Positions 6,941 to 15,192 of a DNA stretch of 28,920 nt are shown one piece after another. The DNA comes from an uncultured Bacilli bacterium (GTDB taxonomy: Bacteria > Bacillota_I > Bacilli_A > RF39 > UBA660), in assembly GCA_947626215.1 (NCBI GenBank), contig CANQRJ010000004.1, forward strand, positions 1 to 28,920. The letters are read 5' to 3'. Position 1 is the first letter of the stretch. Each line of letters starts with the position of its first letter. Under the pieces are notes generated by a model. That model worked only from the letters and a program-made list of their open reading frames with translations. It did no database searches and was not told the origin of the DNA. Position numbers and translations under genes: made by a program.

Positions 6941-8040
6941 TACACATTAAATCGGAAATATACGATGTCCCCATCTTGCATGAGATAATCTTTTCCTTCT
7001 AAATAAAGCTTTCCTTGTTCTTGAACTTTTTTCTCATCTTTTAAAGTTTCTAAATCATTATATTTCATAATCTCTGCTTTAATAAATCCTCTTGCAATAT
7101 CACTATGGATTAGACTTGCACATTCTTTGGCATTCATTCCTTTTTTAAAAGTCCATGCCCTACACTCATCTTTTCCTACTGTAAAAAATGTTTGTAATCC
7201 GAGTAAATCATACGTTGCAAAAATTAATTTATCTAGTCCACTGTAAGTAATGCCTAGATCTTTTAAAAATGATTTTTTGTCACTTTCTTCTAATTCTGAT
7301 AATTCTGATTCCATTTTGGCACACATGACAATGACTCCGGCATGTTCTTTCTCGGCAAATTCTTTTACTTTTTCCACATAAAAATTTGTGCCAACGACGG
7401 CATCTTCTTCTTTGACATTTGCTACATAAATTATAGGCTTAGCCGTGATAAAACTGAAATTTTTTAAAACGAGAAGTTCATCTTCGTTTAACTGAAGATG
7501 ACGAATCGGATCATTTTGGAGCAAAGATTCTTTGCATTTTAATAAAGTCTCATACTCGAGTACGGTCTCTTTTTCTTTTGTCGTCTGGGCTTTTTTAGCT
7601 ATTTTTTCCAAACGATTTTCAATAATTTCTAAATCCGATAATACAAGTTCTACATTAATGATTTCCATGTCTCGAATTGGATCTACTTTACCACTTACAT
7701 GAATGATATTTTCATCTTCAAAACATCTTACCACTTCTACGATGGCATCGACTTCTCTTATATGAGATAAAAATTTATTTCCTAAACCTTCCCCTTTACT
7801 TGCTCCACTTACTAATCCGGCAATATCTGTAAATTCAAAGGTGGTAGGTACTGTATTTTTTGGAAGATAAAGGTCCTCTAAAAAAGTAAGACGTGAATCA
7901 GGCACCGTTACTACGCCTACATTTGGATCAATAGTCGCGAATGGATAGTTCGCGGCTAAGATATGTTTTTTAGTAATTGCATTGAAAAGAGTCGATTTTC
8001 CTACATTGGGTAAACCTACAATTCCTGCTTTTAATGACAT
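6940..8040 (-). CDS. ychF: YchF/OLA1-family translation-associated GTPase/ATPase
   Basis: This 366-residue protein matches the usual YchF length. It has the P-loop GLPNVGKST at residues 9-17 and the G3 motif DIAGLV at 72-77. The G4 position reads NVKE instead of NKxD, the hallmark of this family, which prefers ATP. A coiled-coil region and a C-terminal TGS domain follow. YchF associates with ribosomes and takes part in translation and stress responses. Upstream in-frame GTG codons at 8049 and 8043 overlap the GAGGGTG ribosome binding site or its spacer, so the ATG at 8040 is chosen. It is the last gene of the parA-parB-mscS-yyzM-abgT operon. The usual neighbour yyzM is separated from it here by abgT. 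Confidence 0.95.
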   Translation of the reverse strand: MSLKAGIVGLPNVGKSTLFNAITKKHILAANYPFATIDPNVGVVTVPDSRLTFLEDLYLPKNTVPTTFEFTDIAGLVSGASKGEGLGNKFLSHIREVDAIVEVVRCFEDENIIHVSGKVDPIRDMEIINVELVLSDLEIIENRLEKIAKKAQTTKEKETVLEYETLLKCKESLLQNDPIRHLQLNEDELLVLKNFSFITAKPIIYVANVKEEDAVVGTNFYVEKVKEFAEKEHAGVIVMCAKMESELSELEESDKKSFLKDLGITYSGLDKLIFATYDLLGLQTFFTVGKDECRAWTFKKGMNAKECASLIHSDIARGFIKAEIMKYNDLETLKDEKKVQEQGKLYLEGKDYLMQDGDIVYFRFNV

Positions 8041-8060
8041 CACAAACACCCTCTTTCCAT

Positions 8061-9595
8061 TTATAATACGGTTAATCCATTAATTCCTAAAGGTAAACCT
8101 ATGATATACCATAATATTAATAGGATAGCTAATGTCACGGCCGTGACAATGGCATAAACGACTTGGAATCGAATGGATTGGAATAACCCAATCGTGTTTC
8201 CGTCTTTTTCATAGATGTTTAACATGGCTAGATATATGACAAAGTATGCCATAACTGGAGTAAGTCCCATCGTTACAGATTCTCCAAAGCGGAAAATAAT
8301 TTGAACAAATTCTGGACTAATCCCGGCATTCATGAATACGGGAACTACGACGGGTGACATGATAGCCCATTTATTAACGGATGAAGGCATTACAATGGTC
8401 GCGATGAGTGAGACGATAAAAAGTAACAATATTAATGGTAATCCTTCAAAATTTACTACTTGAAAAATATTAGTTAAATACCCGACGGCAATGGTTCCAA
8501 TATTTGATTTTCTAAATAGACTTACAAATACAGATGCGAAGAAGATTAATACTAAAGTTCTTCCAATTCCATCTAAAGAATGACCAAGCATTTCTATAAA
8601 TTCTTTATGATTTTTAATTTTTTTAGCACCTAATCCATAGAATAAACCTAATATTACAAAAAACATAGTTACAATAAATACAAATCCATTTGAGAAAAAG
8701 GAATTGTAACTAAATAACTTATCAACATAAAGAATTTGACTGTTATCTAGTAAATTTCCTGAAAAAGGTAATCCTGGAATAATATTATATAAAAATATTA
8801 ATACATAGATAGCAGATGCAAGACCTGCAAAAACTAAACCTCTTGTTTCTGCTTTATTTAAAGGTCTTTCTTCGATTTCCTCTTCTTCATTTTCAATTTT
8901 ACCAAATCTTGGTGCGATGTATCTTTCGGTTACACTTGTTAAAACTCCTGCTAATACTAAGACGGCCACTAACATAATGAATACACCACTTATAGAAGCC
9001 ATACGATAACCAACATCAATGACTCTTGCCGAAACTAAGGATAAACTAAGTAATGAACTATCTACACTTGTAAAGATAACAGATAATCCTTGGCCACAGG
9101 TAAGTCCTGCAAAGGCCGCGACAATTCCAATTAATGGATTTCTTTTTCCATATTTAAATATCAATGCACTGATAGGAAGTAAGGCAATATAAGTTAAGTC
9201 TCCAAATACACTTGCACAGATGCTTACAAAAATAATTAAAAATGTGACTGTATTTTTTTTCATTCTTTTGGAAATACATCGAATGACTGTTTTTAGAAAA
9301 CCACTTTTTTCCATAACTCCTATTCCAATTAATATAATAATTAATGTACTTAAAGGGGCAAAACTAACAAAATTGGCTACGGTGTCTGAAAAAATGTATT
9401 TTAGTCCTTCGATACTTAGTAAATTTTCAACACTTACTAATTCTCTTGAATATTCTAAAGTAGTAGAATTTACATGATAAATTTCTGTTTCAAAATCAAG
9501 TAAGTTTAAGATGCCACTTAATACACAAGTCACTGCGATGAGTATTATAAATGTCATATGGGATGTAAACTTATTTTTTCTTTTAATTTATTCAC
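8061..9595 (-). CDS. AbgT-family transporter, N-terminal codons in a different frame
   Basis: The product resembles p-aminobenzoyl-glutamate/antimetabolite transporters (AbgT, MtrF, YdaH): ten or more membrane helices, NLLSIEGL and FAPLSTL near the start, and PSSVNKWAIMSPVVVPVF plus FRFGES with GLTPVMAYF near the end. The long frame begins at ATG 9557, which has no ribosome binding site. A GTG at 9595 has a perfect AGGTGA site and encodes 13 residues ending SLHPI, which fits the conserved K-LPHP-F segment expected immediately before the MTFIILI helix. That short frame stops at TGA (9554-9556), overlapping the ATG as ATGA. Either one base is missing (a real mutation or an assembly error), or translation shifts frame or restarts. 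The first 38 bases of this span are in the other frame. The substrate is not determined by sequence. Confidence 0.85.
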
Positions 9596-9782
9596 TTTGA
9601 TCACCTATCACTTTTTTTAGTTTTCTTTCAAATTCTAATCGATCCATCATGATTTCTCTTCCACAGTGACGACATTTAATTTTAATATCGACTCCAACTC
9701 TTGTAATTACCCATTCATTAGTTTTACAAGCATGGGGCTTTTTCATGATGACTGAATCCCCTAATTTATATGTTTTTTCCAT
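9588..9782 (-). CDS. yyzM: YyzM-type DUF951 protein
   Basis: This 64-residue protein has the DUF951 pattern: LGDSVIMKKPHACKTNEW, then RVGVDIKIKC..CGREIM and a basic FERKLKK end. The C..C pair (CRHC) together with the upstream cysteine suggests zinc binding. The family is typically encoded between mscS and ychF close to parA-parB in Firmicutes, exactly as here, except that abgT intervenes before ychF. Its function is unknown. The ATG at 9782 has the GAGGTG site. It overlaps the end of mscS by 17 bases, and its last codons overlap the GTG start of abgT. Confidence 0.85.
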   Translation of the reverse strand: MEKTYKLGDSVIMKKPHACKTNEWVITRVGVDIKIKCRHCGREIMMDRLEFERKLKKVIGDQSE

Positions 9783-10572
9783 TATGCACCTCAATTTGAT
9801 TGTATGGGATTTTTATATTTTCTTCCTCATACTTCTCTTTTATTCTTTTTAATATTTCTCTTTTTGTGTTCCATCTTTCTTGGGACTTACAGAAAACTAT
9901 TATAGCATAATTTATGGCAGATGCGTCAAAAGAATTTACACCTAAATATTTTGAATTTTCAAAAATGAGTTTTTCTTTTTTGGCATCTTCTATGACTTCT
10001 TCTAAAGATTTTTGAACCACACTTACCTTTTCTTCATAGGCCGTCGGAATCTCTAGTAAAACTCCTGCATCACTTTGATTAAAATTTTCGACACTGGACA
10101 TGTTTCGATTTGAAAAAATTAATGTTTCTCCAGTTACTGATTTTACTTTCGTGCTTTTAAGCGATATATCTACTACGGTTCCTTCAAATCCATTTACACG
10201 AATGTAATCGCCTATCACATAGTAATTATCTAAGATGATGGTAATTCCACTCATTAAATCTTGAGCCGTATCTTGAAGAGCAAGACCAAGTATCACGCCT
10301 GCAATTCCTAAGGATGCCACAATTCCATTTGTATCAATTCCATATATATTTAATATCATCATAATAGCAATGGCATAGATAAAAAATTTCATAATTTTGG
10401 TTACTAATTCAATGATTGTTGTTCTTCTTTTTTTCTCGAATGAGTCTTTACCATGACTAAATATTCTTTTGATAATGACTGTTAATAACTTTGTAATAAT
10501 TACAGATACAACGAGAATTATCACTGTTGTTATAATACTTCTTTGAAACAAGAAATCTAATATTGGTTTCAT
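9766..10572 (-). CDS. mscS: Small-conductance mechanosensitive channel, MscS family
   Basis: This 268-residue protein is close to the 260-290 residue length of YkuT/MscS proteins. It has three transmembrane helices. The pore-lining TM3 signature SLGIAGVILGLALQDTAQDL leads into the DNYYVIGDYIRV segment and a beta domain (FEGTVVDISLKSTKV), followed by an alpha/beta C-terminal domain. MscS channels open under membrane tension and release solutes during osmotic downshock. The start lies one base beyond the parB stop, with GAGGAATAAG as ribosome binding site. It is part of the parA-ychF operon, a placement typical of Firmicutes origin-proximal regions. Confidence 0.93.
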   Translation of the reverse strand: MKPILDFLFQRSIITTVIILVVSVIITKLLTVIIKRIFSHGKDSFEKKRRTTIIELVTKIMKFFIYAIAIMMILNIYGIDTNGIVASLGIAGVILGLALQDTAQDLMSGITIILDNYYVIGDYIRVNGFEGTVVDISLKSTKVKSVTGETLIFSNRNMSSVENFNQSDAGVLLEIPTAYEEKVSVVQKSLEEVIEDAKKEKLIFENSKYLGVNSFDASAINYAIIVFCKSQERWNTKREILKRIKEKYEEENIKIPYNQIEVHNGKNI

Positions 10573-10573
10573 C

Positions 10574-11461
10574 TTATTCCTCTATTCTAATTCCTAAAAT
10601 TTCTAGTATTCTTTCTAAATCTTTATCGGAGTCGTAAGGAATTTCTATTTTTCTAGAACTAATTTTTACTTTTGTTCCAATTTTTTCTCTCATGATTTTT
10701 TCATAAATGGAATTACGAATGTCTTTTTCTTCTCGTACTCTAATTTGAGTTTGTTTTTTTGGAAGATTTTCTTCATTAATTAATTCTTCTAATTTTCTTA
10801 CACTTAATGATTCTTTCACTACTTTTTCGGCTAAGTCTTTTATTTTTTCTTCATCTTCTATTTTACTTAAAGCTCTTGCATGACCCATACTTAAATTTTT
10901 ATGTTTTACAGAATCTTTTACGACTTCTGGTAAATTTAAAAGTCCTAACATATTGGTCACATGACTTCTACTTTTGCCAAATTTTTGAGCAAATTCTTCT
11001 TGGGTGAAATGCTCTAATTCAATGATATTTTTATAGGCCTCTGCTTCTTCTATCGGATTTAAGTCTTCTCTTTGAATGTTTTCTAGAAGTGCGATTTCCA
11101 TCATTTCTTGATCATTTAAGTCTCGAATAATAGCAGGGACTGTTTCAAATCCTGCTATTTTTGCCGCCTTTGTTCTTCTTTCTCCGGCAATCAGTTCATA
11201 CCCTTTTATTGCTTTTTTAACGATGATAGGTTGAATAATACCATGGTCTTTCATAGAATCTGCAAGTTCTTTTAAAGATTCTTCATCAAATGTTTTTCGT
11301 GGTTGGTATGGATTACTACGAATTTCACTGATTGGAATTTCCATAATATCACTTTTTTTCGTGTTTGAAACAATATCTTTTTCAAAGGTATCAAAATTGA
11401 TGACTTCGTTAGAAAATAATTGTTCTAATCCTTTTCCTAAGGCTTTTCTTTTAGTCTCCAT
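10574..11461 (-). CDS. parB: Chromosome partitioning protein ParB/Spo0J
   Basis: The 295-residue product begins with the ALGKGLEQLF segment that contacts ParA in the Spo0J family. It then has the ParB/Srx CTPase domain with GERR (93-96) and ENIQRED (127-133), a helix-turn-helix around residues 153-175 (KFGKSRSHVTNMLGLL), and a C-terminal dimerisation domain. ParB binds parS, spreads as a CTP-dependent clamp and loads SMC. No sequence close to the parS palindrome was found in the window, so its binding sites lie elsewhere. The gene overlaps parA by 11 bases, with AAGGAAGTGATT as ribosome binding site. Confidence 0.95.
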   Translation of the reverse strand: METKRKALGKGLEQLFSNEVINFDTFEKDIVSNTKKSDIMEIPISEIRSNPYQPRKTFDEESLKELADSMKDHGIIQPIIVKKAIKGYELIAGERRTKAAKIAGFETVPAIIRDLNDQEMMEIALLENIQREDLNPIEEAEAYKNIIELEHFTQEEFAQKFGKSRSHVTNMLGLLNLPEVVKDSVKHKNLSMGHARALSKIEDEEKIKDLAEKVVKESLSVRKLEELINEENLPKKQTQIRVREEKDIRNSIYEKIMREKIGTKVKISSRKIEIPYDSDKDLERILEILGIRIEE

Positions 11462-12236
11462 TTCTACTAATCACTTCCTTTGCTAAGTTTTCATATGCTA
11501 ATGTCGCTCTGCTCGTAGGATCATAATCACTAATTGGTTTTCCATGACTTGGCGCCTCCACTAAACGAACAAGTCTTGGTATAATGGTATTAAAGACTTT
11601 TGATTTAAAGCATTTTCTTACTTCTTCGATAATTTCTAAGCCAATGTTTGTTCTTCCATCTAACATCGTAAGTAATACGCCTTCAATTCTTAAATCAGGA
11701 TTCATATTTGATTGAACTAAAATAATAGAATTTAATAATTGAGTGATTCCTTCTAAAGCAAAATATTCACATTGTACAGGAATAATCACTGAATCACTTG
11801 CTACTAGGGCATTCATCGTCGAAATTCCAAGAGATGGTTGACAATCAATGATGATATAATCATAGTAATCTCTAATTTCTGTTAAAGCATTTCTTAATTG
11901 CTCATTTTGACGGAAAGTTTGATCTTCTAACATTTTTTTGACAAATTCTACATCTATTCCGGCCAAGTTAATGGTAGATGGAATAATCGATAAATTTTTA
12001 AATTTTGTTTTAATAATCGATTTTTTTATATCACAGACTCCTGTAATGACATCATATATATCATTTTCAAAATCATTACTATTTAATCCTAATCCACTTG
12101 AGGCATTTCCTTGTGGGTCTAAATCTATTAATAATGTCTTTTTGTTTTCTTTTCCCAAGGCTGCAGCCAAGTTAATACTTGTTGTTGTTTTTCCCACTCC
12201 ACCTTTTTGATTTACTAATGAAATAATCTTTGCCAT
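11451..12236 (-). CDS. parA: Chromosome partitioning ATPase ParA/Soj
   Basis: This 261-residue protein has the deviant Walker A KGGVGKTTT at residues 11-19, DLDPQGNASS at the A-prime position and IIDCQPSLG as Walker B, as in Soj/ParA of the MinD superfamily. It binds DNA non-specifically in its ATP-bound dimeric form and works with ParB to segregate origins and control initiation. It is the first gene of the six-gene operon, with AGAAGGTGG before the ATG and a promoter about 30 bases upstream. In Bacillus this pair lies close to oriC next to gidB/rsmG. Here the upstream neighbour is a small XRE gene, so the local order differs. Confidence 0.96.
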   Translation of the reverse strand: MAKIISLVNQKGGVGKTTTSINLAAALGKENKKTLLIDLDPQGNASSGLGLNSNDFENDIYDVITGVCDIKKSIIKTKFKNLSIIPSTINLAGIDVEFVKKMLEDQTFRQNEQLRNALTEIRDYYDYIIIDCQPSLGISTMNALVASDSVIIPVQCEYFALEGITQLLNSIILVQSNMNPDLRIEGVLLTMLDGRTNIGLEIIEEVRKCFKSKVFNTIIPRLVRLVEAPSHGKPISDYDPTSRATLAYENLAKEVISRNGD

Positions 12237-12268
12237 AATACCACCTTCTAAATTACTCAGTTATTATC

Positions 12269-12297
12269 ATTTTATCATAAGAATATATTTTTGTCTT
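12269..12297 (-). promoter_or_regulatory. Promoter of the parA-ychF operon
   Basis: AAGACA (12292-12297), a 17-base spacer and TAAAAT (12269-12274) on the minus strand, with TGA in front of the -10. It leaves a short leader before parA. Confidence 0.6.
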
Positions 12298-12411
12298 TAG
12301 AAAAGTAGAAATTTTTTTACCTTTATTTTTTCATTTCAAACAATCCTTTTATTTGATTCTGATTTTATAAAAAGTTTTTATTTTCTAATTTTTTTCTTTC
12401 TTAGATTTTAT

Positions 12412-12417
12412 TATAAT
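12412..12417 (+). promoter_or_regulatory. Possible -10 of the small XRE gene
   Basis: TATAAT lies about 50 bases before the ATG at 12470, in a T-rich stretch with no clear -35. The 233-base gap between parA and this gene (12237-12469) holds only this element and the parA promoter. Confidence 0.5.
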
Positions 12418-12469
12418 ATACACATGGTTGTTTTTTCATTTCTAAAAGAGTTTAAGAAAGGACTTTGTT

Positions 12470-12721
12470 ATGAAAACAGTTCAAAAATATAATCCCAGTC
12501 TTTTCAAAATTCATGAACATATTGTAAAAGAAATCATATTATATCGAACTCAAAAAGGTCTTACTCAAAAACAATTTGCTAAAAAAGTAGGTCTTTCTTA
12601 TGAATATGTGCGCCGTGTTGAATCCTCTATAGGTAAGTCTTGTTATTCTTTAAAAACTCTTTTTAAAATATCTCAAGTTTTGGATGTAAATGTGCATCTT
12701 CTTTTTAAATATTTTGATTGA
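12470..12721 (+). CDS. Small XRE-family DNA-binding protein
   Basis: This 83-residue protein is little more than one Cro/C1-type helix-turn-helix. Helix 2 and the recognition helix are covered by LTQKQFAKKVGLSYEYVRRVES at about residues 31-52, and the rest completes the five-helix fold. Such proteins usually act as repressors of themselves or of neighbouring genes. An AAAGGA site lies seven bases before the ATG. It runs toward the unknown gene at 12727, whose promoter region contains a palindrome that could be a target, although nothing proves that link. The stop codon falls at the end of an AT-only inverted repeat (12707-12741) shared with the convergent gene. Confidence 0.8.
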   Translation: MKTVQKYNPSLFKIHEHIVKEIILYRTQKGLTQKQFAKKVGLSYEYVRRVESSIGKSCYSLKTLFKISQVLDVNVHLLFKYFD

Positions 12722-12726
12722 TTTGT

Positions 12727-13104
12727 TTATTTAAAATATTTTCTAATATCATTTAAGTCTTTTTCATTAAATGTTTCTGTGCTTTTTAAAAATTCAATAA
12801 GTGGCTCTGGTGAATCTTGCAAAAAATAATTTAAAAATTTTAGACAAAAGTTTTCAACAGTTCCTTTAATCTTTTGTTTTTTTCTTATGATTTCAAATGC
12901 TTTTTCCACATTTACTTCAAAATAAATAAATTCTATATTGCTTTCGTAAGTTGTTTCTTTTGTTAACCATTTTTTTCGATGATTTTTTCCAGTAATAAAA
13001 TTTATAATTACTTGTTGTAAAATTTTATCTTCTACATTAGAAATAGGATTATAAGAAAATAATGGATAATCATTAATACAACATAAAACATTTTTATTTT
13101 TCAT
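12727..13104 (-). CDS. Unknown 125-residue protein
   Basis: I do not recognise this protein. It begins MKNKNVLCCINDYPLF, has alternating polar and hydrophobic segments, no membrane helix, and a basic or aromatic end (KYFK). The ATG at 13104 is chosen because GAAAGGAG lies about nine bases upstream; the longer frame upstream has no such site. The gene is preceded by a 9-bp inverted repeat placed over its -10 region, suggesting specific regulation. It is convergent with the small XRE gene and downstream of ftsH, from which it is separated by a terminator. It may form a regulated pair with that XRE gene (inference). Confidence 0.6.
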   Translation of the reverse strand: MKNKNVLCCINDYPLFSYNPISNVEDKILQQVIINFITGKNHRKKWLTKETTYESNIEFIYFEVNVEKAFEIIRKKQKIKGTVENFCLKFLNYFLQDSPEPLIEFLKSTETFNEKDLNDIRKYFK

Positions 13105-13116
13105 GATTTTCTCTCC

Positions 13117-13145
13117 TTTCAAGTTTCATATTCTACAACTTGAAA
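13117..13145 (-). promoter_or_regulatory. Palindrome over the -10 of the 12727-13104 gene
   Basis: TTTCAAGTT (13117-13125) and AACTTGAAA (13137-13145) form a perfect 9-bp inverted repeat with an 11-base spacer. The spacer contains a TAGAAT-type -10 (13130-13135, minus strand). The site ends directly at the GGAG ribosome binding site. It looks like a repressor operator, or less likely an RNA hairpin masking the ribosome binding site. Confidence 0.6.
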
Positions 13146-13156
13146 AGAAAGAATTT

Positions 13157-13173
13157 TGTCGAACGGTGTCGAA
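13157..13173. repeat. Two TGTCGAA direct repeats, 10-bp period
   Basis: TGTCGAA occurs at 13157 and again at 13167, exactly one helical turn apart, in a stretch richer in G and C than its surroundings. It is upstream of the palindrome-controlled gene and may be a binding site. Confidence 0.4.
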
Positions 13174-13178
13174 TCATT

Positions 13179-13205
13179 AAAAAAACTGCTATTTTTTAGC
13201 AGTTT
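13179..13205 (-). terminator. Terminator of the tilS-ftsH operon
   Basis: The 9-bp stem AAACTGCTA/TAGCAGTTT with a 5-base loop begins within the ftsH stop codon and is followed by seven T residues on the minus strand. Confidence 0.9.
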
Positions 13206-15192
13206 ATTCGTGATTTCCTTTTGCTTCATTTATTTTTTCTTCTAATTCTTCTTTTCCCATTTTGGTATAACCCTTGATTTTTAATTCTTTTGCTTCTTCT
13301 CTTAATTTTGAAAGAGTTGGGGTATCACCAATTGAAAAACCTTCTTCTGTTTCGATTTTTCCAGTTCGAACTAATTCATCAATTTGTTCTTTCGTAATTG
13401 TTTCTCTTTCGATTAGTGTATTACTTAAGAGCATGACTAAATCTTCATTTTCTTTTAAGATTTTTTTAGCTTTTTCGTAGCATTCCATAATAATCTTTCT
13501 TGCCTCTTGGTCAATTTCTAATGCCACTTGATCTGAATAGTTCTTTGTTTTATTGTAATCTCTTCCTAAGAATACGTTTTCGCCTTGGTTTGATTCATAT
13601 CGAATAGGTCCTAAATCACTCATACCATATTCTGTTACCATACTTCTTGCAAGCCCTGTAGCTCTTTTAAAATCGTCACTGGCACCTGTCGTAATATCAT
13701 CAAGGAATAACTCTTCGGCGGCACGTCCACCAAGTCCACTTGTGATCATTGCAAGCATTTCATTTTTTGTATATCTCGTAATGTTATCTTCTTTTGGTGT
13801 ATAAGCCGTATAACCTCCGGCCATACCTCTTGGTACAATGGTAATTTTTTGAACTTCCATTGCATCTTTTAATTTAAGTCCTAACACGGCATGTCCTGAT
13901 TCATGGACTGCGGTTAACCATTTAATTTCATCACTTACTTTTCTTGATGTTTTAGCAGGACCCATTAAAACTCGGTCGGTTGCTTCATCTATATCTTGTA
14001 AGTTAATTTCTTCTTGATTTTTACGAACGGCAAGTAAAGCCGCCTCATTCATTAAATTTTCTAGATCCGCTCCAGAGAAACCAGAAGTTCTTTGGCTTAT
14101 ACTTTTTAAATTTACATTGGATGCAAGGATTTTATTTTGAGAATGTACTTTTAATATAGCTTCACGTTCTTCTGTATCTGGTAAATTTACGGTCACTTGT
14201 CTATCGAAACGTCCTGGACGAAGAAGAGCTGGGTCTAAGACATCTGGTCTATTCGTTGCCGCGATGATAATAATTCCTTCATTGGCTCCAAAACCATCCA
14301 TCTCTGTTAATAATTGGTTTAAAGTTTGTTCTCTTTCGTCATGTCCTCCACCAATTCCAGAACCTCTTTGACGCCCTACGGCATCAATTTCATCAATAAA
14401 TATTAAACATGGAGCATTTCTTTTGGCTTCTTTAAACATGTCACGTACACGGCTTGCTCCAACTCCGACGAATAATTCTACGAAGTCAGAACCACTGATA
14501 AAATAAAATGGCACGTTTGCTTCTCCGGCTACTGCTTTCGCAAGCAAAGTTTTTCCTGTTCCTGGAGGACCTACTAATAAAACTCCTTTTGGTATTCTAG
14601 CACCTAATTTTTGGAATTTTTTAGGATTTTTTAAGAAATCAATGAGTTCAGATACTTCTTCTTTTTCTTCTTTTAAACCGGCTACATCACTAAATCTAAC
14701 TTTACCTCCATCTTGAGATAATTTAGCTCTACTTTTTCCAAAGTCCATACTTCCTTTGTTAGAATTTGCCATTTTCATAAATATAACGTATGTTGCACCT
14801 ACTAAAATGACTAATGGTAAAATATTTACTATGATGTATAGCCATGAAATACTTCCTGGATCCGGATTTGTTTCATAAACTTTTAAGCTATTTGATTCGG
14901 CATATTTTACAATATTACTTAAATCGGCTTCTACTACTTTTGCTTTGAATTTTTCATTTTCTTTATAAGTAGAAAGTTTTCCTTCTATGTAGTATACGCT
15001 TTCTTCTCCACTTGGAGTAATGGTAATTTCTGTTACATTTCGATTGGTTATCTCTGTCATTAATTCTCCAGTGGTAATATTATTTGTAATTGTTCTTCCC
15101 ATATTTAGCATTGTTAATACGACAAACATAATAACAATAAATACTAAATAAGGCCCTAAATTTCTTAATGTACTTTTATTGGTTCTTTTCAT
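13204..15192 (-). CDS. ftsH: ATP-dependent zinc metalloprotease FtsH with Rho_N/SAP-like tail
   Basis: The 662-residue product has the full FtsH plan: a first membrane helix (about 13-32), an extracytoplasmic FtsH_ext domain, a second helix (about 116-138), and the AAA module with Walker A GPPGTGKT (208-215), Walker B FIDEID (265-270) and the second region of homology near RPGRFDRQ. The zinc protease domain has HESGH (430-434) and an acidic third ligand near residue 507. FtsH extracts and degrades membrane and regulatory proteins. Unusually, residues 627-655 form a helix-loop-helix (LSKLREEAKEL, GYTKMGKEELEEKI) that resembles a Rho_N/SAP-type nucleic acid binding motif. The start has AAGGAAGGA and overlaps tilS by 17 bases. 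Confidence 0.96.
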   Translation of the reverse strand: MKRTNKSTLRNLGPYLVFIVIMFVVLTMLNMGRTITNNITTGELMTEITNRNVTEITITPSGEESVYYIEGKLSTYKENEKFKAKVVEADLSNIVKYAESNSLKVYETNPDPGSISWLYIIVNILPLVILVGATYVIFMKMANSNKGSMDFGKSRAKLSQDGGKVRFSDVAGLKEEKEEVSELIDFLKNPKKFQKLGARIPKGVLLVGPPGTGKTLLAKAVAGEANVPFYFISGSDFVELFVGVGASRVRDMFKEAKRNAPCLIFIDEIDAVGRQRGSGIGGGHDEREQTLNQLLTEMDGFGANEGIIIIAATNRPDVLDPALLRPGRFDRQVTVNLPDTEEREAILKVHSQNKILASNVNLKSISQRTSGFSGADLENLMNEAALLAVRKNQEEINLQDIDEATDRVLMGPAKTSRKVSDEIKWLTAVHESGHAVLGLKLKDAMEVQKITIVPRGMAGGYTAYTPKEDNITRYTKNEMLAMITSGLGGRAAEELFLDDITTGASDDFKRATGLARSMVTEYGMSDLGPIRYESNQGENVFLGRDYNKTKNYSDQVALEIDQEARKIIMECYEKAKKILKENEDLVMLLSNTLIERETITKEQIDELVRTGKIETEEGFSIGDTPTLSKLREEAKELKIKGYTKMGKEELEEKINEAKGNHE

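Noticed and set aside
11358..11380. Possible parS-like site within parB (GTTTGAAACA)
   Set aside because: Only one half resembles the parS palindrome; the other half does not match, so it is a chance similarity.
12707..12741. AT-only inverted repeat AAATATTTT/AAAATATTT at the convergent stops
   Set aside because: With no G or C in the stem and no following T-run of note, it is too weak to call a terminator, and such repeats are expected in AT-rich DNA.
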